Assembly: GCF_030272615.1 (NCBI RefSeq)
Contig: NC_081410.1
Location: 138,362,849-138,426,848 of the forward strand
Reading direction: 5' to 3'
DNA length: 64,000 nt
Source of the DNA: Cryptomeria japonica
Lineage: Eukaryota; Streptophyta; Pinopsida; Cupressales; Cupressaceae
Both the position numbers and the translations under genes were made by a program. The notes beneath the pieces were generated by a model. It did no database searches. It was not told the origin of the DNA and saw only the letters and a program-made list of their open reading frames with translations. Shown in pieces: positions 1 through 10,120 of the stretch. Position 1 is the first letter of the stretch; every line of letters begins with the position of its first letter.

Positions 1-112
1 AATGGACTAATTTTGCATTGCCTCTATCAAACTATGGTGTTTGTGTTGTGTTTTATTTGATGCATGATTCTGATTGTTCTCTTTGAGGACCCTCCTAACC
101 ATGACTGCACTA
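1..112 (+). repeat. 3' end of the 5' LTR of a gypsy element
   Basis: The first ~110 bases match the end of the block at 14500-15312: both carry a 'gcattgcctc.atcaaactatg' stretch, a 'tttgtgttgtgt' stretch, and the ending TGACTGCACTA. This is the tail of the left long terminal repeat; the rest lies before the window. The exact end (109 or 112) is ambiguous because the shared 'CTA' may be chance. The primer site follows 2-5 bases later. Confidence 0.8.
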
Positions 113-114
113 AG

Positions 115-126
115 TGGTATTAGAGC
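115..126 (+). other. tRNA-iMet primer binding site of the gypsy element
   Basis: TGGTATTAGAGC differs by one C-to-T change from TGGTATCAGAGC, the complement of the initiator-tRNA(Met) 3' end used to prime minus-strand DNA synthesis by most plant LTR retrotransposons. It sits just behind the LTR end, as required. Confidence 0.85.
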
Positions 127-239
127 AATATTTTGTTATGGAGATTGCGGTCCTATAAGATTTTTGTTCTAGGGTGGGAGAATTGAGGATCCGACTTGCA
201 GCTGCAGAGGACCTGCATGAAGATGGATCGATAAATGCT

Positions 240-727
240 AGAGGTGGTGGAGCATGTGGGAATGCAGACTCTGCTATGATGGAAATATTGTGAGGAATTG
301 CAACTCGATTAGAAGTTGTTGAAACGGTCAGAGACGAGGTCGAAATGTTGAAGATGTGAGCGATGGTGAAGAAGAAGTTGAGGCGGGTGAAGCAGTAGAA
401 AATCAATCGGTGATCGATCCAGAAGAAGAAAGGTTCTTGAGGGTTCTGATTAAAGCGAACACCAAACCACATTTTACCCCACCTGATTATGATGGCAAGT
501 TGGATTCAGATGAATTGATGGATTGGATCACGAAGATGGAAAAGTATTTTGATTTTGAGAACACCGCGGAAGACCGAAAGGTGAAATATGCCTGTACTAG
601 GTTGAAAGGTCATGTGTCTCTTTGGTGGGAACATTTGCAGGTAGACCGACAAAGAAGAGGTAAAGAAAAGATCAAATCATGGGAGCAGATGGTTAATAAA
701 TTGAAATCAAAGTTCTTGCTTGCCAAC
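240..727 (+). pseudogene. gag: Ty3-gypsy gag, N-terminal half (interrupted)
   Basis: Gag forms the retrotransposon's capsid. From about 356 one frame is open and reads an acidic segment, then a retrotrans_gag-type domain with the typical core 'LKGHVSLWWEHLQ' and 'SWEQMVNKLKSKF'. The open frame begins with a GTG, not an ATG; upstream (about 270-350) the gag N-terminus continues in another frame with a stop, so the true start is lost to a frameshift. The reading frame breaks off at 727, where the 728-5585 element has jumped in, and resumes at 5586. The domain type and the chromodomain at 14300-14470 suggest the chromovirus branch (inference). Confidence 0.85.
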
Positions 728-2337
728 TGTTGGCACCTTCTCATTTTTGAAGAAATTTTGAGGTTGCCATATAAAAATTTGCTAAGGCACAAAGAGGTAC
801 ACCACTGAAAATCTATTAGAGAAGGCCCTTTTGAGAGCTAATAGGTTGGGATCCTGGTAAAATTCACGAGAAATCACTTGGAGAATGTGTTGGACACATT
901 TCATTAAGTCGATATATCCATCTGCAAGCTCCTACAATCAATTTTAACATGTTTTTGATGCACCTACTTTTAGGGGTTTGCACAAATCTGCATGGTTCAC
1001 ATTTCCAAGAAAGCCTGAGTAGCCTACTTTGGAGGCTTATAACTTGTACCCTGTTAATTGTCATGAGGAAATTCTTGTTCCCCTGTGTTCCCTGCAAAAT
1101 TATGTACTACCCTGCTCATTTTTTGGATTCCCATGATTTCATTTGACCTATTTGCCAAAGCCAAATCATTTGCAATTTGTTGTTTTCTACAAATCTGGCA
1201 GTGTCAAACAACAATTCAATACCCTTTTTAGAATTTTGTATTTCACACCCAGTTGACCTGCAATCAAAAGTGGTAGTACACCATGACTCTCTATAGGTTT
1301 GTCTACCATATACCCAATATGTAGCCCCCCAGTTCTTTGTTTGGTCACTTTTCAAGGCTCATTCCATATGGACTTTTTCAGTGTTTCAGAAAGAACATGT
1401 TCAGAATTTGCAGAGTAGACAACTTTAAGGGTGAATAATTTTCACATGTGATCAAATTGGATCAATCCCTCTTGTGTACATACTCAGGGTACCTAAATGT
1501 ACTAGTGTGCCGGATGGTGGCCCCTGAGATGGTGATTTGACATTTTTCCTAATTAGTGATTGGAGGTGCTTCAATTTGTTTTCACCAGTGCAACTTTTCA
1601 GGATGGCCAAGTGGGCCACTTTGAGCATTAATATCTTTCACTCGGATGATTATTTTCTCAAACCAGTTGGTCCTTGAGATTCCTTGTAGTGAAATGAGTG
1701 TGTGTGTTAGTTTCCATCTCTTCATGATTTCATCTGATATGTTTTCAAAATTGTTTTGAAACTAGGTTTGAAAAGGTTTTGGACAGGTTTCAGTGCACAA
1801 ACAACTAAGTAGTGATCTTGGGGATTAATATCTTGTGTCTCAGGAATCATCAAGTAAAATGTTTTTGCAGGGTCATTAACAATATATCAGACTATGTGCA
1901 TGTCAAGTGGCATGGTCCCGGGTGGCCATTTGAGTGGTTTTTGAAGGCAGTTTCTGGAGGTACAAAGGTGGTTTTGGTCATTTTTGCAAAACAGTAAAAA
2001 CCAAGTTTCAATGATTAATTTTTTGCAGATGATTGATCCAAATGGATGTTCTATTGGTTCCAGATTAGTTTTAGGGCCCAGTTGTTTGAGAACAAAAAAT
2101 TTTTTAGCTGGGCCCACCAGGGACCCAACTTGCTTTACCAAACAGTGAAGTTATATTTGCAGGGTCGGTGGTAACATTTTGTTATTTTAATCATTATTAT
2201 GATTTAAATAATAATTACATATGGGCTAAATTTGGAAAATGGGTCAAGAAATTATCTAATAATGTTTTGAGATAACATTATTAGACATATTATTTGGTAT
2301 TCAAAATATCATTTAAGTCATTTTATAATGATTTTAA

Positions 2338-2640
2338 ATGAAAATGTGTATAGCATTTGGTGATCATGCAATGGGAAGTAAAGAGGCCGATATGCATTGC
2401 GGCATCGCCAGCAAGGGTTGTTGCCCTATTTGTGAGCACGACAGAGCATTGGGGTTTCATAGAATGTGCAAGTATTCGGGAGCGACAAAGACATCCACCA
2501 ATGGCAGTAGAGGAATTGCATTGATTGGTATAGTTGCAGGAACGTATTTGTTGAAAGAATTTTATATTTCAAGCAAATATTCGCAGGTTAAGAGTTTTAG
2601 CTGCCACAAACTTTCTTTTTATTGTCTTCTACCAACATGA
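2338..2640 (+). CDS. Unknown ORF inside the 4.86-kb insertion, possible captured exon
   Basis: A 100-codon open frame from ATG. The first ~83 residues look like real coding sequence. They hold paired cysteines in 'CCPICEHDRALGFHRMC', a polar 'SGATKTSTNGSRG' stretch and a short hydrophobic segment 'IALIGIVAGTYLL' that could be one membrane span. Base composition is richer in GC than the surrounding DNA. After 'SSKYSQ' the DNA reads GCAG|GTTAAG, which could be an exon end with a splice donor, and what follows looks like intron. I do not recognise the family. It is most likely a piece of a host gene carried by the insertion; chance openness cannot be excluded. Confidence 0.45.
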   Translation: MKMCIAFGDHAMGSKEADMHCGIASKGCCPICEHDRALGFHRMCKYSGATKTSTNGSRGIALIGIVAGTYLLKEFYISSKYSQVKSFSCHKLSFYCLLPT

Positions 2641-2809
2641 GATTTGTATTCAGCCAACATGAGAGCCGTGGAGTAGGGTATCGACATTAGTGCTAAATTT
2701 TGAAGTCAAAATTGTTTTAAGTTTTACACAAAATTTATTTGTTGTAAGGGGGAGTTTGAATTTTTGTTCAAAGTGAATTCAAATAAGAGATATAAAATTA
2801 GATTCAACA

Positions 2810-3010
2810 CTCCTCAGCCTATGATGACATGGGAGTCTTGGAACAAGTTATATATATTCATCAAAGCATACAAGAAAGAGGATTTTGGCTGAATACTATG
2901 GTTGTTTTGGTAAATATTTACGCAAACTGTGGAATCATAGACAAAGCATATAAACTTTTTAATATCTCAAGAGCATGACTTGATGCCATGGAGTAGGTTA
3001 TAGAAAGCCA
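2810..3010 (+). pseudogene. Pentatricopeptide-repeat (PPR) gene fragment
   Basis: The + frame from about 2825 reads 'GVLEQVIYIHQSIQERGF', then 'NTMVVLVNIYANCGIIDKA', then 'YKLFN'. This matches the plant PPR pattern of an IH..I...GF segment, a '(D/N)MYAKCG.I.KA' segment and a LF segment. PPR proteins bind organellar RNA. The frame has a stop after 'FNISRA' and decays within ~60 codons, so only one to two repeats remain. It lies ~180 bp after the unknown ORF, inside the same insertion, so it was probably carried in. Confidence 0.6.
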
Positions 3011-5585
3011 TCGATGCATTAATGATATAGGCACTTAGGCATATGTTGAAAATCATGATGTCAAAGTAGACTGATTTTTTTGTTGTTGCAAAAGTGAATG
3101 CCCACACATCTTCAAAAATAAAGCATTAGGGGTAAAATGGTGTAATGTGGAAATGAGTTTTACCCAAGGTAAAGTAATTGTGCACAAGAAACAACAGTGA
3201 GAAATGTTGAAAAATGCCAATTTCTTAGAGGAAAGAAGTCATATCATAACAATATTGATTTTCATTGGCTAAAATATTTTCACAAGGGACTAAATAATGC
3301 AGTAAAAAGGCTTTATATAAAATTAAGATATGGTTTTATATAGGCAAGAAGAGTTTATTCTTACTGGAATATATTGTGAGTGAAAGAGGTAATAATGAAT
3401 TGTTGCAGTAAGAAAGGTTAACAGTTTTACCATGTATGGGTAGAATTTTGTGTTGAAAAAATATGCCAAGTAAAATGAATGAAAGCAAAATGGGGAGAAT
3501 GGTTAATATGCACCAGTTAAATGTTTTCGCCCATAAGTGAGATATTTTATAAAGGGATATAAGTGCTAAAATTGGAGTATTAGCATCAAGGAAGGAATTA
3601 ATTTTCATGTGGAACTTAAGTATTGACACCAAATATTTTTAAGAATTGAAAAATGATTCCACATAAGTATTTACCCAAAAGTAGGAAGAATGTAATAATA
3701 CTTTTTGTCACAAAGAGATGTGCAAATAGAAAATAATGATTATTTGCAGCTAGGAATGAATTGACAGTGTGCAACAGATAAAATGATTTATTTTCACAAA
3801 AGGCTCTGAATATGTGAAAATATAGTAGGTATCTACCTACTCATGAATTAAGGGGTTTTAAGATACTAAAAGGGAAATAAATATTTTGCTAGATGTGATA
3901 TTTTCCTTGGATGTATAAAGAGAGATGGTAGTAAGTATATTATGTTATGCCAAATGAAATCATTATATGGGTAAAATTAGCATAGATACAGGTTAAAATT
4001 TTCACTATGAAAAGGGTTTTACCCAAAGCACATGTGTCTTTTGCATTATGAGGAGAATGTAAAGTAAAAGATATTCACAGAAAGGGTTAAAGTATTCATA
4101 GGTGAGCATTGGTCCTTAATGGAAAGAGTGAAAATATAAGTGAATTATTTTCACTACAATAGAATGTTATAGAAAATGAAATCTTTTTTCATGTGAAAAG
4201 TACCTCGTGGGAATAAGGAAGATATTTGGTAATGAAATGGTAAAATGCAAAGTAGGTGTGGAATGCATTCATGAGAGAAGATATTTTTCAGTCCAAGCAT
4301 AAGGAGAGTCAGCAAGGGGAATATTTTCAGTTGAAAGATATTTTGGAAAGTGTAGGTCAAGGCAATAAGGGAATATTTTCTGTTACAGGAAGAAGAGAGA
4401 AGGAGGACAGGTGTATTCTACAAGGCAAATTTGAAGAAGACAGGTGGTTGCAATAGAAGGAATCTGGAATTTCTTTCCCTTCTATATCTTTTTCTTCTTT
4501 CTCATTTTGAAAGGGTTCTGAAATTTTTCTCTTGTACAAGGTCTGTAGGTAACTCTTGTCCAGAGGTTTTAGATCCATGTAGTAGACTGGTTATTTTGAG
4601 CAGCATGTAATGCATTTTGCTGAGCAAATTTTATATTGAATCTAGTGTTCAAGTAATTTGCAGGCATTTGAATAATGGAATGTAAAGTCTTATGTGGATG
4701 AAGTAGCATTTGGAATAAATAAAAATATGGTTAAGATCTAGCTTCTCTCCATTGTATGATTCTATCAGTTTTTTGAGTGAAATCAACCAAGGGTTTATTT
4801 TATTCAGTGCATTGTTGTGATGTATGTGGCTTTTTGTTTATGCTTTGGCCCAAGAGGTCAATTAAATTTCTTAAATAGAGTTGTAGAATGATAGGGCTTG
4901 TGCAAGGATTTAGGTGAATAGTTCTAGATGTAAATCACTGATGAGATACATTGTAAGGCAGTGCTATCTTGGATCTAATATTTGCTGGATAAAGTCTTGT
5001 CATATGTTATTTTATATTTCCATAGTTTCAAATTTCCCAATGGAATGAGGCACTAATCACAACTAACAATTGTGTTTATAGTCAGTGTTGTTGTCAAAAT
5101 CATTAGCCCTTGCTACAAGCTTTGTTTGAATCATAATATCTTTTATTTTGTTTATGTGTGTTTATGAGCTGAAATGTCTCATGGCTCCAAGAAGTTGAGG
5201 AACATTCTCCTTTTCTGTTGAGCCCATATGAGAACCATTAATTCTAATAGCTTGAAGAGTTGTTCATTCTCATTGCTCCAGTTTAAGTTGTAGATCAATA
5301 TATGATTAGCCATCATTTAGCATCTCCTTAAATTGTTGTTGAGCCTTTTGGTGAGATTATCTGCTTTATTTAATGTTATTTACAAGTGTGGTACAGAGAT
5401 TGTAAATGTATTAAGGGACCACCCTCCTAGGTCTTACAGAGCCCGAAGTGTAGAAGGATCTTGTATCCTTGTTAATTTGGTCCAAGTCCTTGAAATTTTA
5501 GATAATTGAGGCTGGAAACCTCATAGGAAGTGGAGAGATCAACTTGGTTGTTGTATAAGCATAAAACCCAATTTGGGAACCAACA

Positions 5586-5848
5586 CCGACTATCAAGTGA
5601 ATTTGTTCAAGAAGTTGCAGAACCTGAAGCAAAAGGAATCTAGTGTGAAGGAGTATACTGAAGCATTCTACAAGATGAACATTAGATCCGGACACACCGA
5701 TGATGAGATTGAACAAGTTGCTCGATATTTCAATGGATTGCGGATGTCAATACAAGATGAAATCAATTTGATCAAGTTGCAAAGTGTTGAAGAAGATTAT
5801 CAACATGCCTTGAAGGCAAAGGAAAAGTTAAATAAAATATATGAGTAG
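5586..5848 (+). pseudogene. gag: Ty3-gypsy gag, C-terminal half of the capsid domain
   Basis: The gag frame resumes straight after the insertion with 'DYQVNLFKKLQNLKQKESSV', followed by 'YTEAFYKMNIRSG' and 'QVARYFNGLRMSIQDEI', the second half of a retrotrans_gag domain. The frame ends at a TAG (5846-5848). The following 200 bp decay. A zinc-knuckle relic 'FKCKGEGHHAFEC' lies at about 6070-6110; its first cysteine is replaced by phenylalanine. Confidence 0.85.
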
Positions 5849-6545
5849 AAGCAATGATGTAGAGGCAGAAGATTTCAGGGAGGAAGATCCTATACTAGAG
5901 GTCGAGGAACCTGTGTAGATTAGAATAAAGACAAAGAAGTTAACCGAGATGGTAGTTCATATCAGAGAGATGACATAATTTTTTATCGAAAAAAAGAAAA
6001 TGAAGGTTACTAGAATGAGGGATATGGAAAGGAAGACAAAAGATAAGAAAAGAGAGTGTTTAAAGGAACCTTCTTTAAATGTAAAGGAGAAGGGCATCAT
6101 GCTTTTGAATGCAAGAAGACATAGAACCATGGAAGAGAAGCCTTGGTAGAAGACAAACCTGTCGAATCAAGTAACAAACCGAAGGATGGAGAGTTGTTGA
6201 TGATGAGAAGAGAATTATATCATACCGGAGGAGAGCAAGAGCCCTTGTAGAGGAAGAATTTGTTCAAGACAAGATGCAAAGTAGACGATAGTGTTGCAAG
6301 GAAGTGGCAGGATTATTTTATTCAAGATGAGATGTTTTCCAGAGGAAATCAGCTGTGTATACCCAAACCTCTATGAGAGAAAATTTGATAAAGGAGAAGA
6401 ATAGTGGAGGATTAGTTGGACACTTGGGGGTAGATAAGACAACAGCCTTGGTAAGTGAGAATTACTTTTGGTCTTAGATTCATAAGGATGTTAGGAAATT
6501 TGTTTAGAGCTGTAGGATTTGTCAACTAGCAAAAGGTGGTAGTAG
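5849..6545 (+). pseudogene. Gypsy gag tail and start of integrase; protease, RT and RNase H missing
   Basis: After the zinc-knuckle relic (about 6070-6110) the sequence goes, within ~200 bp, straight to the segment upstream of integrase ('FRGNQLCIP' near 6335-6365) and to the HHCC zinc region ('GGLVGHLGVDKTTALV' near 6408-6455 and '[10 protein letters not shown]' near 6510-6540). A complete element would have ~2 kb of protease, reverse transcriptase and RNase H here. None is visible in any frame, so it was lost by an internal deletion around 6130-6300. Several in-frame stops are present. Confidence 0.75.
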
Positions 6546-6555
6546 GAATGTTGGA

Positions 6556-6800
6556 TTGTATAAGCCTTTGACAGTTCCAGAGAGAACTTGGGAGTACATA
6601 AGCATGGATTTTATACTTGGATTACCCAAAACACAGAGAGGAAATGATTCTATATTTGTGGTGGTCGATAAATTCTTGAAGATGGCACATTTCATACATT
6701 GTAAGAAGACAATAGATGTTGTGCATGTAGCTGACCTAATTTTCAAGGAGGTGGTAAGAATAAATGGATTACTTAAGAGCATAGTTTCAGACAGAGACAC
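6556..6800 (+). pseudogene. int: Gypsy integrase core, N-terminal part (interrupted)
   Basis: The frame reads '[20 protein letters not shown]', which holds the first catalytic Asp of the D,D35E integrase core, then '[13 protein letters not shown]' and '[11 protein letters not shown]', which holds the second Asp. The frame stops at base 6800, where the copia element has inserted, and continues from 13614. It matches the integrases of plant chromoviruses. Confidence 0.85.
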
Positions 6801-8320
6801 TGTTGGCATATGTGCAGAATATGTTGACATGATGATATTGTGTTGTCATTGATGTCAATATGCTGAAAGAGTGAACCAGTAATATGTTGAAGAGTGAACC
6901 GGTAATATGTTGAAGAGTGAACAGGTTTATTGAAGTTAAACAACTGGCAAAGTGAACCGGTATATGTGCAAAAGGTGAAGCGGTACGTTTGTCCAAGTGA
7001 ACCGGTATATGGAATGTTTTCTATCAAGTTTTAATATGGTATGACTACCGGTTGGTAGTCTCAGCTTCAGGGTTTCCGGTTGAAGTGTTTTGAGCCGGTG
7101 TGATTCAACTGATGGCATTGTGTGATGAGTTAGCATTGTAATGGAGATCAGATCGTGTTGCCATGTCAGCCTCGTGCACATGAAGGATCTTGCATGAAGG
7201 AGATTGATCCTATCTACCTCGGGAATGTGCGAAGTCTCTACAAACGATGGAGAACGCGTGATGGGTTATCGCCTCCAAGAAGCGATGAAGAACGAACAAT
7301 GGAGAATGTCTTGAGATCTATTCAAGACCATTGTATTCAAATTCAAAGTGTTCAATGGTCAGGATTGAACCGATTGAATTGCTCAACCTAAATGTTTAGG
7401 GTTTAGGGTTTATGTTACCAACCTATCTTTTTCCTATAAGGTCGATGTTGTGTTTCATGTTGAAGTTGTTGACAAATGTTGTGTGTGTATCTAAGTGCAA
7501 AGATACGTGATTCTTGCCAGACCAGATAAGAGGGTTGATACCTACAGAGTGTGTATGCAGAAGAAAGGAACTAAAGCGGGTCTGCATTGGCATTGAGTGC
7601 TATTACCAAATCATTGTAATACCTGTTGATCTCTAATCACTTCAACAGTTGGAAAATCCCTTAACAGGGTAGCTTTAACCAACTTGCTGTAAATCCTTTA
7701 ACAGGGTGACTCAAAGCCATTGAGTTCATAAAATCCTCTAACAAGGTAACCTTTAATAGGGTTTAACCCTTAACCAGGTATTCTATCCATCCCTTAACCG
7801 GGTGATCCCTAACAGGATCGGTTCCTAATAGAACCTGTTGTAACAGTCTTTAACTGGACTAGGCTTCTAACTGAGCGGACTTCTAAAGAGTTCAAAAACA
7901 GCTTGTGGGTATTCATCCCCACCGTGATTTTTCCTAGTTGGGTTTCCACGTGAAAAATATGTGTGTCATATGTGATGTCTTTTTCATGTGATGCTTTGTT
8001 GATTTTTGTCAAGAGGTGAATCATGTTGATCTAGCAAGTTATTATATTTCTGATGATAGATTACCTGTTTATGCACAAGGATAATGTGGAAATGAGGGTG
8101 TAGGTTGTGTGGTAAGATAAGTGTTTCCGGTTTATATCTTTCACAGTCTCATTGTGCTTAACGGGTAGTAATTTGGTTTATGACCGGTGTTAGTGATTGC
8201 CAGTCAAGTTCACTATTTGCAGTCAAACCGGTTCAGGAAAAGTTTTTGTACCTGTACTGATTTACCCCCCCCCCCCTCTCAATACCAGTTTGGTACTCAC
8301 TGTTCATCATTGTGATATCA
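6801..8320 (+). repeat. 5' LTR of the copia element
   Basis: It starts TGTTGGCATATG and ends GATATCA. Features shared with the 3' LTR and the solo LTR at 34083: repeated GTGAACCGGTAT motifs near the start; a telomere-like TTTAGGGTTTAGGGTTTA (7395-7412) just before a TATA-like CTATAAGG (about 7434); a row of 'CCTTAAC.GGGT' motifs (about 7655-7810); and a cytosine run of 12 (8265-8276) near the end. Confidence 0.95.
7395..7441 (+). promoter_or_regulatory. Telo-box plus TATA-like element in the LTR
   Basis: TTTAGGGTTTAGGGTTTA followed ~22 bases later by CCTATAAGG. The reverse of the repeat contains AAACCCTA, the telo-box known from plant promoters. The same pair is present at 12697-12743 and 34620-34667, so this is likely the core promoter of the LTR family. 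Function is inferred from position only. Confidence 0.5.
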
Positions 8321-8322
8321 AT

Positions 8323-8334
8323 TGGTATCAGAGC
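8323..8334 (+). other. tRNA-iMet primer binding site of the copia element
   Basis: A perfect TGGTATCAGAGC two bases after the LTR end. Confidence 0.95.
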
Positions 8335-8391
8335 GTCCTCCAGGTCCTTTGTGTTGTAAGCTTAACTGCTTGAGGGAAAGATCGTATTGTA

Positions 8392-9235
8392 ATGGTGAAG
8401 AGGGAAGGTCCAAAGTTCAACAGAGATAACTTTAAAATATGGAAGGACGGAATGAAGATATACATCAGAAGCATTGGTGCTCAACATTGGAGCTATGTTG
8501 AGAATGTTTATGTTATCCCTACTGGTACTCTCACCGATGACCAAAAGAGAGAGATTCAGAAGAATGGGCAAGTCATGGAAGCCCTAATTAGTAGTTTATC
8601 TAACATTGAGTTTATTGATGTTCAGGACAAAGAGAATCCCAAAGAAGTATGGGATACTCTTGAGAATATCTATGGCGGTGATGAGCATGTGAAACAAGCT
8701 AAGGAAGAAAGCCTTAGAGGAAAGTTTGAAGACATGCGGATGGTTGAAGGAGAGACCATTCAATAATATGGAATAAGAATCAAAACTGTTGTTGGAGATA
8801 TCAAGAGTGCAGGTGGTAAAATGGAAGATTCCACTGTTGTTAGCAAAGTTTTGAGATCCTTTTTACCGGTCTATGCAATAAGGGTTGCTGCTATTCAAGA
8901 GTTGACGTCAATAGACAAGACTAAGGTGTCCCTAGACTCATCATCACAAAGTTGGCAGCCTATGAGCTAAATAGTTTTGATGGCAGTGTTTAGAAGACTG
9001 AATCGACCTTTAGAGCATTTGCTGCACCATCTAGAAAAGGCAAAGAAGCTAGTACCAGTGGCGAACCAAGACAGAGTAGAGAAATGGATGATGAGGAGAT
9101 CCTGATGAAATTTGAAGCTCTTCTTGCCAAGAGACTTCCTAAGGCAACCGGTAAATATAGAGGTAAGCTTCCTTTGAAATGCTTCTCTTGTAACCGGATA
9201 GGACACATTACTGTAAACAGTCCTAATGGTGATAG
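8392..9235 (+). pseudogene. gag: Copia gag with zinc knuckle
   Basis: ATG at 8392 starts 'MVKREGPKFNRDNFKIWKDG', the usual N-terminus of copia gag, followed by the UBN2-type core with 'VWDTLENIYGGDEHVKQA'. The frame meets a TAA at 8764-8766, continues to about 8958, then shifts. A second segment (9084 on) reaches the zinc knuckle 'CFSCNRIGHITVNS' (about 9180-9220), whose last cysteine is replaced by serine. The following sequence jumps directly into integrase. Confidence 0.85.
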
Positions 9236-10090
9236 CAAGGACAAACTGGAAAATCCTCTGTGCAGAGAGTGTCAACTGGAGAAAATGTCTTCCTCAACCT
9301 TCAAAGGTAAATCTTTCACTGTAGACAATTTACTTGATCTTGTGCATACTGATTTGTGTGGTCCTATGAAAATTAGGAGTGTGCAAGGAGATAGGTATTT
9401 TATGATTCTTACAGATGATTGCTCAAGAATGATGTGGGCCACATTCTTGAAGGATAAGTCTAAAGCTTTTAGAAAGTTCAAAGCTTTCAGAGCACTTTAG
9501 AAAAGGAAAGCGGTAGAAGAATCAAATGCCTTAGAACTGATCAAGGAGGGGAATTCACTTCCGGTGAATTCAACAAATATTGTGAAGAGAACAACATCAA
9601 GAGGAAACTGTTTGCCCCCCGGACTCCACAGCAGAATGGCTTAGTAGAGAGGAACAACCTGACTATGGGTGAAGCGGCTAGAACTATGTTAATCCAAGGA
9701 AAGGTTGCTCACACCTTTTGGAGAGAAGCGGTGAGCACTGTAGTCTACACAATGAACTAGGTACTCATCAAGAAAGGAAAGGATAAGACTCCTTATGAGT
9801 ACTGGACCAGTAAGACACTAGTGGTAAGCTACTTTAGAGTGTGGTGTAGTAAATGTTATATCAAGAGGAGTGAACATCAGAGCAAGTTTGATGCTAAATG
9901 CGATGAGGGAATATTCCTAGGGTATTCCACAAAGAGCAAAGCTCTCAAATGTTTCAACAATAGGACTCAAAGAATTGTTGAAAGCATCAATGTTAGGGTT
10001 GATGAAAACTCTGAGAAACCTAAGGAAACTGGCAGAGAGCATGTAGGAGATGAACCGGTAGTAACCTTCTGGGAACCGGTTGCAAATTAG
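9236..10090 (+). pseudogene. int: Copia integrase; protease absent
   Basis: It begins at about 9236-9260 in the zinc-binding region ('CRECQLEKMSSSTFKG'), then the catalytic core ('LVHTDLCGP', 'DDCSRMMWATFLKDKS'). The next block, with 'LRTDQGGEFTSGE' and 'TPQQNGLVER', is in other frames after a TAG near 9500. From 9821 the frame carries the C-terminal 'CDEGIFLGYSTKSKALKCFN' region. The protease and GAG-pre-integrase domains expected between gag and integrase are missing, so the element could not have matured its own particles. Confidence 0.85.
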
Positions 10091-10120
10091 TGCAGTACCA
10101 GTAATTGTGCTCCTACACTG

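Larger units (their letters stand above)
728..5585. mobile_element. 4.86-kb TGTTGG...CCAACA insertion in gypsy gag, non-autonomous
   Basis: The insertion is bounded by TGTTGG at 728 and CCAACA ending at 5585, the usual inverted ends of plant LTR retrotransposons. It is flanked by CCAAC (723-727) and CCGAC (5586-5590), a 5-bp target duplication with one G/A change. Removing it lets the gag reading frame run through. Inside I find no gag-pol, no second LTR copy and no clear primer site, so it may be a LARD-type element, a very long solo LTR, or an unclassified insertion. It holds a GC-richer ORF (2338-2640) and a PPR gene fragment (about 2810-3010). The stretches 800-2330 and 3020-5580 are AT-rich with nothing else recognisable. 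Confidence 0.75.

Noticed and set aside
110-472. 120-codon open frame on the minus strand
   Set aside because: Overlaps the gypsy leader and gag on the opposite strand; no motif of its own.
7395-7412. Interstitial telomere repeat
   Set aside because: Only two and a half units, and fixed at the same place in three LTRs, so it is part of the LTR and not a telomere relic.
8323-8334. tRNA gene remnants at the TGGTATCAGAGC sites
   Set aside because: Only the ~12-base primer complement is present, always next to an LTR; no cloverleaf.
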